The notes beneath the pieces were generated by a model, which had not been told where the DNA came from, did not search any database, and worked only from the letters and a program-made list of their open reading frames with translations. Position numbers and translations under genes: made by a program. 64,000 bases of DNA from Pseudomonas sessilinigenes. GTDB taxonomy: Bacteria; Pseudomonadota; Gammaproteobacteria; Pseudomonadales; Pseudomonadaceae. Positions 18,801 through 25,855 of the stretch are shown in pieces. The stretch's first letter is position 1; each line of letters starts with the position of its first letter. Location: NCBI RefSeq assembly GCF_003850565.1, contig NZ_CP027706.1:1178001-1242000 (forward strand), written 5' to 3'.

Positions 18801-19395
18801 AGCGCTGGAGCTCTGGCAGGACGGCGGGTTCGACTTGGTGATGACCGACTGCCAGATGCCGGGCATGAGCGGTTATGCCCTGGTCGAGGCGATCCGGCGG
18901 TTCGAGGCGCAGCAGGGGCGCGGCGCTTGTCCGGTGATCGGTTGCACGGCCAATGCCTTCGAGGATGAGCATGAGCGTTGCGAGCGGGCGGGCATGGACC
19001 TGCTGCTGGTCAAGCCGGTGACCCTGGATCAGCTGGCGCAGACGCTGGCGCGGTTCCTGCCGCCGCCCTCCTTCGATATCCAGACCCTGCGAGCGATGAC
19101 CCAGGCCGACGAGCAGATACTGCAGCGCATGCTGCAGGAGTTGCAGCGCAACCTGGCCCAGGAGCGCCAGGCCCTGGAGGTGGCCATGCAAGATCGCCAT
19201 CCAGGGCGCCTGGGCGCCACCTTGCACCGGCTCAAGGGCGTCTGTTGCCTGATCGATGCCTTGCCACTGGCCAAGGCCTGCATCGAGGCGGAGGCGCGGA
19301 TCAAGGCTGGGGAAGGGATCGAGGAACGGTGGCCGGCGTTACGGGAGGCCATCGATAATTTGCGTGGTGATATCCAGGCAGCCTTGGGCGTTTAG
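15802..19395 (+). CDS. BvgS-like hybrid sensor histidine kinase (RocS1/SadS type)
   Basis: A 1197-residue unorthodox kinase. It has a signal peptide (1-33), two periplasmic SBP_bac_3 Venus-flytrap domains (about 50-270 and 290-520), one TM helix (about 537-556), a PAS domain (about 580-695), HisKA with phosphorylated H726 in STMSHEIRTPM, HATPase, a receiver with D1016 in MTDCQMPG, and an Hpt domain with H1142 in LHRLKG. The neighbours, a REC-EAL protein and a NarL-type regulator, reproduce the P. aeruginosa roc/sad locus that controls biofilm and fimbriae. The start at 15802 follows an AGGGAG site. The ligand is unknown. Confidence 0.88.
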   Translation: MMPHRTSRSRFALSWLLVGLLAWAMLHALPASAAKSLPFKLVPAFIDLEPLDLKPAERQWLAAHPTLRVGIAIDDYQPIDITRDRNRYQGISADYLGLVGERLGVSMEVLGFSEREQAVEALRNGTIDILTSANGYERGVPGLRFTSDYMPDKAVVVVRRDELEPDDDLAGKRLVLLDGYANAAQVHAAYPDSQIMLSPNLYSGLEALNQGDTDVFIGNEIIVRAYKALRPYLAVQIHEQSRLPPTGFAFATRDDNPRLAQLLEEALQSIDESLRREIQARWTTGLGTNSGERIELSAEEQAWILQHPHVLVASQSYPPHVFKDKEGRWVGLNIDLLNRIARMTGLHFVHKQSASTAQTLELLESGQAQMNTTLTDSEDRRLFLNFSHAFGGASWVFVVRPEDRRLGSLKQMAGEVLALPARHTLESYIRRNYPDIRLRSVANYEEARALVKSGEALATIQNEIQVQALDLAYEGLRAGRSVEGTWSADEFAVRKDQPELLSILNKALEALPVAELSATRLKWLGSTPVPMPVWQRVPDWVYWAICTALLFGLLSLAWSSRLKRQIQQRLEAEQRLNDQLAFKRALLDGMPNPVFVRDLQGRLITCNKSYEQQLGTRLERIQGRRLIDLDLLPADTARQLHDELMQLLASEQSVFADRQVETRHGPIHAYQWTVPFYSAEGQLQGLLGGWIDITERKRLENQLVQARQAADQANAAKSAFLSTMSHEIRTPMTAIIGLLELEKEQARVRGAPFSEALRVAYQSAQELISLMGDSLDLAKIEAGYMQLAPQATALKPFFESIRQLFDATARSRGVQLQLVFDEQARGRYLFDPLRLRQVLHNLLSNALKFTSEGQVRIQVERLEVDCALASLRISVADTGPGISPEQQEKLFTPFVQADATTSQAHGGTGLGLSICRQLVELMGGRIELHSAPGAGTVVTIELALEQLDEDSTASATAAERPPSRSIEVLVVDDLSANRMVLSQQLMFLGHRVVACDNAREALELWQDGGFDLVMTDCQMPGMSGYALVEAIRRFEAQQGRGACPVIGCTANAFEDEHERCERAGMDLLLVKPVTLDQLAQTLARFLPPPSFDIQTLRAMTQADEQILQRMLQELQRNLAQERQALEVAMQDRHPGRLGATLHRLKGVCCLIDALPLAKACIEAEARIKAGEGIEERWPALREAIDNLRGDIQAALGV

Positions 19396-19486
19396 GACTT
19401 GTCCTATGTGTGATTAAGGTTTGCCTGGTTACCGTGTCGACCCCTTAGTGGACTGTTCCCGCTTGTGTCGTACCGGAGGTTGCCCC

Positions 19487-20749
19487 ATGCATTCGCTTAA
19501 AGTGCTGATTCTCGAAGACAACTCGTTCCAGCTGATGGCCCTGCACCAGATGCTCAACGCCAATGGCGTGTACAACGTGCTGGCCGCCGAGAACCTGGAG
19601 TCCGCACGGCGTTCGCTGGTGAGCAAGGGGCCGGTGGATATCGCCATCTGCGATCTCTACCTGGAAGAGGCCGATGGCCTGGAGTTGATCCGCGAACTGG
19701 CCCGGGAGCGGCAGGCCGAGGCCCTGATCATCCTCAGCGACGCCGAACCGGATGTGCTCGAAGGCGCCGCGGGCATGGCTCGGGAACTGGGGCTGAAAAT
19801 CCTCGCCTGCCTGCCCAAGCCAGCGTCGGTGGCGGTGATCGGCGAGCTGCTCACGACCTATCAGCAGTTCTCTCGCCAGGGGCCGGCACTCAACCAGGCC
19901 TTGCTCCGGGACTTGCTGGCCCTGGATCTGTTCGCCCCCGAGGATGTCTCCCCAGAAGAAGGCGTAGCGGCGATCCTGGGGCACGGGGTGGCGCACTTTC
20001 AGCCAGTCATCCAGCGGTGTGGCGGGTTGCATGGCGTCGAAGCGCTGGCGCGCTGGGAGCATCCGGAGCGCGGGCTGTTGATGCCGGCCGAGTTCCTGCC
20101 GTTGATCGAGTTCGCCGGCCTGCAGGAAGTGTTCACCTGGCACATGCTGGAGCAGGCGCTGGAGCTGGCGGCGGGAGTGAGGCTAGTGATGGGCCATGCG
20201 CTGCCGGTGGCGGTGAACATTCCGGTGGGCATCCTCGAGCGACCGCTATTCCCGCGTCAATTGGAGGTCTTGCTGCGGCGCTTCGAGATTCCTGCGCGGC
20301 TGTTGACCCTGGAGATCGTCGATACCACCCGCCTGCAGACCGATACCGCTCATGTGGAGGCCTTGCTGCGCCTGCGGATGATCGGCTGCAAGTTGTCCAT
20401 CGGTGATTTCGGCGTTGGCGGTACCAGTTTGCAACGCCTTTTGGAGTTGCCTTTCACCGAGCTGAAGATCCCTCCGGCATTCGTCGCCGGCATGGCCATG
20501 GATGAGCGCAAACAGGCGCTGGTCGGTAGTGCAGTGGGCATGGCCCGGCGCATCGCCTTGGGCGTGGTGGTGGCGGGGATCGAGACCGAAGCCGAGTACC
20601 AGGTGGCCAAGACCATGGGCGCGGCCCATCTGCAAGGGTGCTTCATGGCGCCGCCGATGAGCGCCGCGGACATGCGCCAATGGCTGGCGCAAACCCTGGG
20701 GCGCGAGTCCGCGCAATCGGCGGTGCGGGCCGCCGGGATGTGTGCCTAG
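19487..20749 (+). CDS. Response regulator with degenerate EAL domain (RocR/SadR-like)
   Basis: A 420-residue protein: receiver (1-125, phospho-acceptor D56 in ICDLYLEEADG), then an EAL domain. EAL itself is kept (E185 in GVEALARW), as is the Asn in AVNIP. Several usual metal ligands are altered: DDFG is G306-D-F-G, KID is KIP (K327, P329), the EITE motif reads EIVD, and AEGVE reads AGIE. I infer weak or no c-di-GMP hydrolysis, in contrast to P. aeruginosa RocR, which is reported to be an active phosphodiesterase. It may act by binding c-di-GMP or by sequestering phosphoryl signal. A GGAGG site precedes the ATG. Its stop shares CTAG with the convergent regulator. Confidence 0.85.
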   Translation: MHSLKVLILEDNSFQLMALHQMLNANGVYNVLAAENLESARRSLVSKGPVDIAICDLYLEEADGLELIRELARERQAEALIILSDAEPDVLEGAAGMARELGLKILACLPKPASVAVIGELLTTYQQFSRQGPALNQALLRDLLALDLFAPEDVSPEEGVAAILGHGVAHFQPVIQRCGGLHGVEALARWEHPERGLLMPAEFLPLIEFAGLQEVFTWHMLEQALELAAGVRLVMGHALPVAVNIPVGILERPLFPRQLEVLLRRFEIPARLLTLEIVDTTRLQTDTAHVEALLRLRMIGCKLSIGDFGVGGTSLQRLLELPFTELKIPPAFVAGMAMDERKQALVGSAVGMARRIALGVVVAGIETEAEYQVAKTMGAAHLQGCFMAPPMSAADMRQWLAQTLGRESAQSAVRAAGMCA

Positions 20750-21459
20750 GCCAGCCCGTGTTCCTGGACGTAGATATACAAAGCCGCCTCGCTGGAAAGG
20801 CCCAGCTTGCGCATGGCACTGACCTTCTGAGCGCTGACGGTTTGTTTGCTGCGGTTGAGCTGGGCGGCGATCTCGCCCACCGCATGGCCGGCGGCGAGCA
20901 AGCGGATCACCTCCAGTTCCCTGGGCGATAGCTGTTCCTTGGAGACCAGGCGGTCGGGCCCCACTTCACCGGCCAGGCTCAGGGCCCGCTGGATGGCCTG
21001 GGCTACGTAGGGCTTGTGCTGGCGTGCGTGGGCAATGGCGCTGGGCAGCTCCTGGGCCAGGCTGGCCTTGCTCAGCAGGCCCATGACCCCAAGGTCGAGG
21101 ATCGAGCGGAACAGCCCGGCGTGGTTGAGCATGGTCACCACCACGATGGGCAGTTCGGGATGATGCCGGCGTAGCTGCTCGAGCAGGCGCAGGCCATCGT
21201 TTTGCTGCTCCTCGGGCATCATGAAATCGGTCACCAGCACATCGCAGGGCGTGTCCTGCACCAACTGGAAAAGAGCGGATGGTGAGCTGGCTTCACCGAC
21301 GATGACCAGGCTGTCGTCTTGTTCCAGCACGGCGCGCAGGCCGATCAGGAAGATCGGGTGGTCGTCGGCGAGGATGATGCGCAATCTGTTGTTCGGCGTT
21401 GCTTTCAAGGCTGGGCTCCAATGCAAAGGCAGCGTGGGCGGCCGTTTTCTGCCTGTCAT
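20746..21459 (-). CDS. NarL/FixJ-family response regulator (RocA1/SadA-like)
   Basis: A 237-residue DNA-binding response regulator. The receiver holds DDHPIFLIGL and the phospho-acceptor in VLVTDFMMP; the C-terminal LuxR-type HTH is LSPRELEVIRLLAAGHAVGE, ending near GLSSEAALYIY. It is convergent with the REC-EAL gene, as in the roc/sad locus, where the DNA-binding regulator and the EAL regulator compete for the kinase's phosphoryl signal. The N-terminal ~25 residues precede the receiver and are unusual; the start at 21459 is the only ATG before the domain. Confidence 0.85.
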   Translation of the reverse strand: MTGRKRPPTLPLHWSPALKATPNNRLRIILADDHPIFLIGLRAVLEQDDSLVIVGEASSPSALFQLVQDTPCDVLVTDFMMPEEQQNDGLRLLEQLRRHHPELPIVVVTMLNHAGLFRSILDLGVMGLLSKASLAQELPSAIAHARQHKPYVAQAIQRALSLAGEVGPDRLVSKEQLSPRELEVIRLLAAGHAVGEIAAQLNRSKQTVSAQKVSAMRKLGLSSEAALYIYVQEHGLA

Positions 21460-21508
21460 ATTACCCGTGCATGCTCGATTGACTCAGATCGGTAGCTGTA
21501 GGTGTGAC

Positions 21509-21536
21509 GAACTTTCCTCTCTGAGCAACGGTCACT
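21509..21536 (+). promoter_or_regulatory. Possible AlgU (sigma-22)-type promoter
   Basis: GAACTT (21509-21514), a 17-base spacer, then TCACT resembles the AlgU/RpoE consensus GAACTT-N16/17-TCTGA, with an imperfect -10. It lies about 70 bases before the DUF3509-like gene. Confidence 0.35.
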
Positions 21537-21604
21537 TGAATGTCAGAAAGCTACCGACATTTTTGTTTTCGAACCTTAATTCGAGCTATTGAGTGGTGAT
21601 CTAG

Positions 21605-21892
21605 ATGGAAAGTATCAGTCTTTTGTTGAGCGAGGCACTGAGTCCGTACCAGGTGGCCCTGACCCCCTGCGGAGCCCATGGCGAGTGCCTGGTGAGCTTG
21701 AGTGATACCTCGGGAACCCTGGTGGTGGAGCGGGAAGTCAACCAGGCCCAGCTGACCGACAAGCGTTTGCTGACCGATGTCGTAGACGGCCTGCATCGGG
21801 ATGTACTGATTGCCGAAGGCCGGCTGGAGCCCTGCGTGATCGCTGCATTGCGCCATGCCGCCGAAGGCAAGGCATTCGAACATCGCACATGA
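21605..21892 (+). CDS. Small DUF3509-like protein
   Basis: A 95-residue cytoplasmic protein without signal peptide or membrane helix, beginning MESISLLLSEALSPYQVAL. It has one beta-rich segment (CLVSLSDTSGTLVVEREV) followed by helices. The pattern fits the short Pseudomonas-specific DUF3509 proteins, of unknown function. It stands alone between the response regulator (divergent) and a bidirectional terminator, with an AlgU-like promoter candidate upstream, which would fit envelope-stress expression. Confidence 0.7.
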   Translation: MESISLLLSEALSPYQVALTPCGAHGECLVSLSDTSGTLVVEREVNQAQLTDKRLLTDVVDGLHRDVLIAEGRLEPCVIAALRHAAEGKAFEHRT

Positions 21893-22008
21893 ACGGATTT
21901 TCACGGAACCTTCCGTCAATCCCGTTAGTCAGAGTCATTGCCATCAGGAACAGGCATTTTGCTCCGATGCTTGCCAACCTGTTGGTACGGGTCGTATAGA
22001 CCACGTTT

Positions 22009-22046
22009 AACCCCGAGTCGCTTCCCCACTTCTCGGGGTTTCTTTT
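22009..22046. terminator. Terminator between convergent genes
   Basis: Stem AACCCCGAG / CTCGGGGTT with a 14-base loop and TCTTTT on the + strand. It serves the DUF3509-like gene and may work weakly for the converging gene. Confidence 0.75.
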
Positions 22047-22059
22047 GCCCGGCGTTTAA

Positions 22060-22908
22060 TCAGCGGCCCTCGTGGCTCTGGAAAAACGCCCGGGCGTCGG
22101 CGCGGTACTCATCGCGAAGTCCCGGCTCCAGCCAGGCGGCATACCGCTCCACCAGGAAGTCTTCGCGCAGCTTGAGCAGGGCCTGGTCGATCCGAGTGAT
22201 GGCTTGTTGGCCCTGGGGGGTATTGGAGCAGCCGATGTGCAACTCCTGGTACTTGTCGGTTCCCTGGATCGGATAGAAAAGCAGGTCCTGCGGGTCGATG
22301 CCTTGCTGCGTGGCCTGGTAGCGGATTTCCGGCCAATAGCCCAGTAGCCATTGCAGGCGTCCCAGGCGCTGCATCTGCAGCAGGCTGCCCAAGGCATCGT
22401 TGCCGTAGTGGGCGCGAATACTGCTTTCGGGGACCTGTTGCAGCAGCTTGTCGAGTTGCTGGCCATAGCTGCGTTCGGCGACCACTCCAAGCGGGCTCTT
22501 GCCACTGGCGAGCAGGGCCGGCAGGTCGACCTTGCCGTCCTGGATGAACTGCGCCAGTGACGCGCGATCGGCGCGGCGGACCGCCAGGCCGTTGCTCAGG
22601 ACTCGAACGCTGGTGATGGAGTAGGTCACCCATTGCGCCCGCTCCTTGCTCCAGAGCAGCGATGGGTCGCACGTGAAACTGGGTTCACGGAGCATCTGCA
22701 GGCCCCGTGCACGATTGACCCTTACCAGTTCGTGCTGGTACTCCGGCAGTTCGGCAATCAGCCGTGGCATGAGCAGGTCGACCACGCCCTGGCCTTTTTG
22801 CTCGCCTTCGAAAATGCTCAGCGGTGGCAGGTCTCGCAGCAGCCAGGTCAGCATCTCTGCGTGGCCCGGAGGGCTGGGCAGCCAGAGCAGCAGTAGCGCC
22901 AATGGCAT
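22060..22908 (-). CDS. Periplasmic substrate-binding-like protein (TIGR02285-type)
   Basis: A protein of about 282 residues with a hydrophobic leader ending PPGHA, then a mature domain resembling SBP_bac_3/ABC binding proteins (ADRASLAQFIQDG, KSPLGVVAERSYGQQLDKLL, IDQALLKLREDF). No permease is adjacent, so a sensory or orphan role is likely. The ATG at 22908 gives a leader with no basic residue. A CTG at 22947, with GGAG about 9 bases upstream, would add an Arg-rich n-region (MDRQRTRSGRWRA) and make a better signal peptide. It follows the CaiB-like gene by 40 bases. Confidence 0.72.
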   Translation of the reverse strand: MPLALLLLWLPSPPGHAEMLTWLLRDLPPLSIFEGEQKGQGVVDLLMPRLIAELPEYQHELVRVNRARGLQMLREPSFTCDPSLLWSKERAQWVTYSITSVRVLSNGLAVRRADRASLAQFIQDGKVDLPALLASGKSPLGVVAERSYGQQLDKLLQQVPESSIRAHYGNDALGSLLQMQRLGRLQWLLGYWPEIRYQATQQGIDPQDLLFYPIQGTDKYQELHIGCSNTPQGQQAITRIDQALLKLREDFLVERYAAWLEPGLRDEYRADARAFFQSHEGR

Positions 22909-22948
22909 CGCCCGCCAGCGGCCGCTTCTGGTGCGCTGGCGGTCCAGT

Positions 22949-24148
22949 TCAGATCGCTCCGCTGCTGCGCAAGTCGCGGATCTGTTCGGCGCTGTAGCCC
23001 AGGCCCGTCAGCACTTCGCTTGAATGTTCGCCCAGTTGCGGCCCGACCCACTCGGTGCTGCCCGGGGTTTGCGAGAGCTTGGGCACGATCCCCGGCATCT
23101 TGAAGGGCTTGCCGTCCGGCAACTTGGCCTGGAGGAACATTTCCCGGGCCAGGAACTGCGGGTCGTGGAACATATCTTCGGCGCTGAAAATGCGGCTGGC
23201 AGGTACTTCGGCCTGGTTCAGGCGCTCCAGCACCTGCTCCAGGGGCAGGGAGGCCACCCAGCGATCGATCACGCCGTAGAGTTCGTCGCGACGGTTGTCG
23301 CGCCCGTCATTGCTGGCCAGGGTCGGGTCGTTGGCCAGGTCCTCGCGGCCGATGATCAACATGAAGCGCTTGAAGATCGCGTCGCCATTGGCACCGATCT
23401 GTACATGGCGGCCGTCGGCGCTGGTGTGGATGGAGGAGGGGGTGATGCCGGGCATGATGTTGCCGGTACGCTCGCGGATGAAACCGAACACATCGAACTC
23501 CGGAACCATGCTTTCCATCATGGCGAAGATCGCTTCGTACAGCGCCACGTCCACCACCTGCCCGAGGCCGCCGTTGACTTCGCGATGACGCAGGGCCATC
23601 AAGGCGCCGATCACGCCCCACAGGGCGGCGATGGAGTCGCCGATGGAGATCCCGGTGCGCACTGGCGGACGATCCTCGAAGCCGGTGATATAGCGCAGCC
23701 CGCCCATGGACTCGCCTACGGCACCGAAGCCCGGCTGGTCCTTCATCGGCCCGGTCTGGCCGAAGCCTGACAGGCGCACCATCACCAGCTTGGGGTTCAG
23801 GGCGTGCAGCACGTCCCAGCCCAGGCCGAGCTTCTCCAGCACACCGGGGCGGAAGTTCTCGATCAGGATGTCCGCCTCGCCCAGCAGTTGCTTGAGGATC
23901 GCCTGGCCGTCGGGGTGCTTGAGGTTGAGGGTCAAGGACTTCTTGTTGCGCGCCTGCACGAACCACCACAGCGAAGTGCCTTCATAGAGCTTGCGCCATT
24001 TACGCAGCGGATCGCCGCCGTCCGGGGACTCCACCTTGATCACCTCGGCGCCGAACTCGGCACAGATGCGCGAGGCGAAAGGGCCGGCGATCAAGGTGCC
24101 GAGTTCGATCACTTTCAATCCGGCGAGGGGCTTGCTGAGACTGTTCAT
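22949..24148 (-). CDS. CaiB/BaiF family CoA-transferase
   Basis: A 399-residue class III CoA-transferase that moves CoA between carboxylic acids. The N-terminal block PLAGLKVIELGTLIAGPFAS, the NPKLVMVRLSGFGQTGP loop and the catalytic aspartate D171 in GISIGDSIAALWG are visible, and length matches the family (about 400). The acyl substrates are unknown and no acyl-CoA pathway gene is next to it. It is divergent from the pspA-flotillin cluster and 40 bases upstream of the binding-protein gene, possibly co-transcribed with it. Confidence 0.9.
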   Translation of the reverse strand: MNSLSKPLAGLKVIELGTLIAGPFASRICAEFGAEVIKVESPDGGDPLRKWRKLYEGTSLWWFVQARNKKSLTLNLKHPDGQAILKQLLGEADILIENFRPGVLEKLGLGWDVLHALNPKLVMVRLSGFGQTGPMKDQPGFGAVGESMGGLRYITGFEDRPPVRTGISIGDSIAALWGVIGALMALRHREVNGGLGQVVDVALYEAIFAMMESMVPEFDVFGFIRERTGNIMPGITPSSIHTSADGRHVQIGANGDAIFKRFMLIIGREDLANDPTLASNDGRDNRRDELYGVIDRWVASLPLEQVLERLNQAEVPASRIFSAEDMFHDPQFLAREMFLQAKLPDGKPFKMPGIVPKLSQTPGSTEWVGPQLGEHSSEVLTGLGYSAEQIRDLRSSGAI

Positions 24149-24457
24149 GAGGCGTCCGCTGGGCTGGAAAATCCGCCTAGCCTAGACCATTGGTCGGCAT
24201 TAAGGCAGCGGTCTGGCTGCTGCCTGGAGGTATTTTTTCGGCACGGGTGTGCCAATGATTGTGCTTCTCATCCGCTGGGCGAGCGGGTCTAATGACGCGC
24301 TTGAATGAAATGTCACGCCTGGACGATCTGTGCCTGTCAGGGTTTTTGAGGGCGTGGGGTGATGTTTCATTCTGAATGATTTTGTTACAAATACCCTTCA
24401 TATAAATTACATGTGATGAATTGCGAATATTACATGTGATGTTTTAGTCTGTGCGCC
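24149..24457. promoter_or_regulatory. 309-base divergent intergenic region before the PspA-flotillin cluster
   Basis: No convincing gene. It holds a small palindrome GGCAC-GGGT-GTGCC (24240-24253) and a distinctly AT-rich stretch from about 24360. A possible -10 TATAAA lies at 24401-24406, with TGATTT at 24377-24382 as a weak -35 (18-base spacer). No sigma-54 GG-N10-GC element of correct spacing was seen, although the E. coli psp operon is sigma-54 dependent. Confidence 0.5.
24385..24441 (+). repeat. Three phased TTACA elements including two perfect 13-bp direct repeats
   Basis: ATTACATGTGATG occurs at 24406-24418 and again at 24429-24441. A related TTACA begins at 24385, so TTACA starts at 24385, 24407 and 24430, 22-23 bp or two helical turns apart. 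The repeats overlap the likely promoter or 5' leader of the downstream cluster and look like tandem operator sites for a dimeric regulator. Confidence 0.7.
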
Positions 24458-25078
24458 ATGGAAAACAAATCCTCAGCCCATTACCAACGTTTGTTCCGCC
24501 AGCGCCTGCGTGACCAGGGCCTGGTGAAAAAGGAAGTCTGGATACTGCCGGAGAACGCCAAGGCGTTGCTGGCGGTTGAACGCCAACTGCGCCAGCCCTG
24601 CGAGGGGCTGGTTTCTGTGGAAAAGGATGGAGAAATGAGCATGCCGCAGATCTGGAATGCCCGATCGCTGTGCCAGGCCCTGGCGGCCACCGAGTTGTTC
24701 ACTGGCGGTGAAGCCAGCGTCGAGTTGCTCGAAGGCGCCGAGCCGAGCTTGCACGTGACCATGCGCGAGTACGGCGACCTGCCGTTGTTCGTCGCCGTGT
24801 CCGGCGAGCAGATCCTGGTGGAAGCACTGCTCTGGCCGCAGAGCGAAGTCACCGACGTAGCCGCGTTCAACGAGGAAGTGCTGCTCAGTCGCCAACTCTT
24901 CCCGTTGTCGAGCATTGGCCTGGAGACAGGCCCTGGAGGCGAGCGTTTCTACATGATGTTCGGCGCCCTGAGTGCCACCTCGATCCTCTCCAATGTGCTC
25001 TACGAGATCGAAACCCTGGCCGGCAACGTGATCAGGGCCACCGAGGCCTATGAAGGCTACCTGAAGGCTCAGGCCTGA
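24458..25078 (+). CDS. YjfI-like DUF2170 protein with N-terminal extension
   Basis: Up to 206 residues, cytoplasmic. The C-terminal ~140 residues match the YjfI/DUF2170 type found next to pspA homologues. The first ~60 residues contain RQRLRDQGLVKKEVWILP, a strand-helix pattern reminiscent of ribbon-helix-helix DNA-binding proteins, so the protein might bind the tandem repeats just upstream (inference). The ATG at 24458 has no clear ribosome-binding site; an internal ATG at 24635 has AAGGA 7 bases upstream and would give a 147-residue DUF2170-only form. It is the first gene of the PspA-flotillin cluster, 15 bases before pspA. Function unknown. Confidence 0.75.
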   Translation: MENKSSAHYQRLFRQRLRDQGLVKKEVWILPENAKALLAVERQLRQPCEGLVSVEKDGEMSMPQIWNARSLCQALAATELFTGGEASVELLEGAEPSLHVTMREYGDLPLFVAVSGEQILVEALLWPQSEVTDVAAFNEEVLLSRQLFPLSSIGLETGPGGERFYMMFGALSATSILSNVLYEIETLAGNVIRATEAYEGYLKAQA

Positions 25079-25093
25079 CCTGGAGGAATGCAC

Positions 25094-25789
25094 ATGAACG
25101 TATGGAGCAAGCTGCTCACTGCCCTGCGCGGTGGCGCCAACGAGGCGGGCGAAGCCCTGGTGGACAGCCAGGCACTGCGGATTCTTGATCAGGAAATCCG
25201 CGACGCCGACCAGGAACTGCGCAAGTCCAAGGAGGCCCTGGCCGAGATCATGGCCCGGCAGAAACTCGCCGCCGAGCGCGCCGACGCCACTGCGTCCAAG
25301 GTCGCCGAATACGAGAGCTATGCGCTCAAGGCCCTGGAAGCAGGCAATGAAAGCCTGGCCCAGGAAGTGGCGCAGAAGATCGCCAACCTGGAAAACGACC
25401 TGGTGGTGGAGCGCGAGCAGGCCGACGGTTTCGCCGCCAGCGTCGCCCAGTTGCGCAAGGCCGTGACCCAGGCCGAAGGCAACATTAAGCATTTGAAACA
25501 ACAGGTCGATACCGTAAAGGCTACCGAAAGCGTGCAGAAGGCCCAGCAGGCCGTAGCCCAGCGCTATGGCGGCTCGCAGAGCAAGCTGCACACCGCGGTG
25601 GAGTCGCTGGAGCGGATCAAGCAGAAGCAGGCCGAGCGCGCGGCGAAAATGGAAGCCGCGGCCGAACTGGCCAGCACTGGCAACCCGGACGATGCCCTGG
25701 ATGCCAAGCTGCGCGAAGCCGGAATCGTCGCCGGCAGCACCAGTGCCGACAACGTGCTGGCGCGTTTGAAGGACCGTAGCAAGTCCTGA
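25094..25789 (+). CDS. pspA: PspA/IM30 family protein
   Basis: A 231-residue, almost wholly coiled-coil protein (MNVWSKLLTALRGGANEAGE..., ILDQEIRDADQELRKSKEAL, LKQQVDTVKATESVQKAQQA), the ESCRT-III-like PspA/Vipp1 fold that coats and repairs stressed inner membrane. It corresponds to E. coli YjfJ in its context beside a YjfI homologue. The ATG at 25094 has GGAGG 7 bases upstream; an ATG at 25088 is too close to that site. PspF, PspB and PspC are not encoded nearby, so regulation differs from the classical psp operon. Confidence 0.92.
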   Translation: MNVWSKLLTALRGGANEAGEALVDSQALRILDQEIRDADQELRKSKEALAEIMARQKLAAERADATASKVAEYESYALKALEAGNESLAQEVAQKIANLENDLVVEREQADGFAASVAQLRKAVTQAEGNIKHLKQQVDTVKATESVQKAQQAVAQRYGGSQSKLHTAVESLERIKQKQAERAAKMEAAAELASTGNPDDALDAKLREAGIVAGSTSADNVLARLKDRSKS

Positions 25790-25855
25790 TTCATCGTTGT
25801 GTGTCAGGGGCGGGGCCGATGGGCCTTGCCCGGCTTTTTCAGGGATAGGAAAGCA

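Noticed and set aside
24239..24254. Possible sigma-54 -24/-12 element (GGCAC...TGC)
   Set aside because: GG to GC spacing is 9, not 10, on either strand; it is better read as a small palindrome.
24177..24401. 74-codon minus-strand frame in the region before the DUF2170 gene
   Set aside because: No ribosome-binding site or domain; it covers the AT-rich promoter region.
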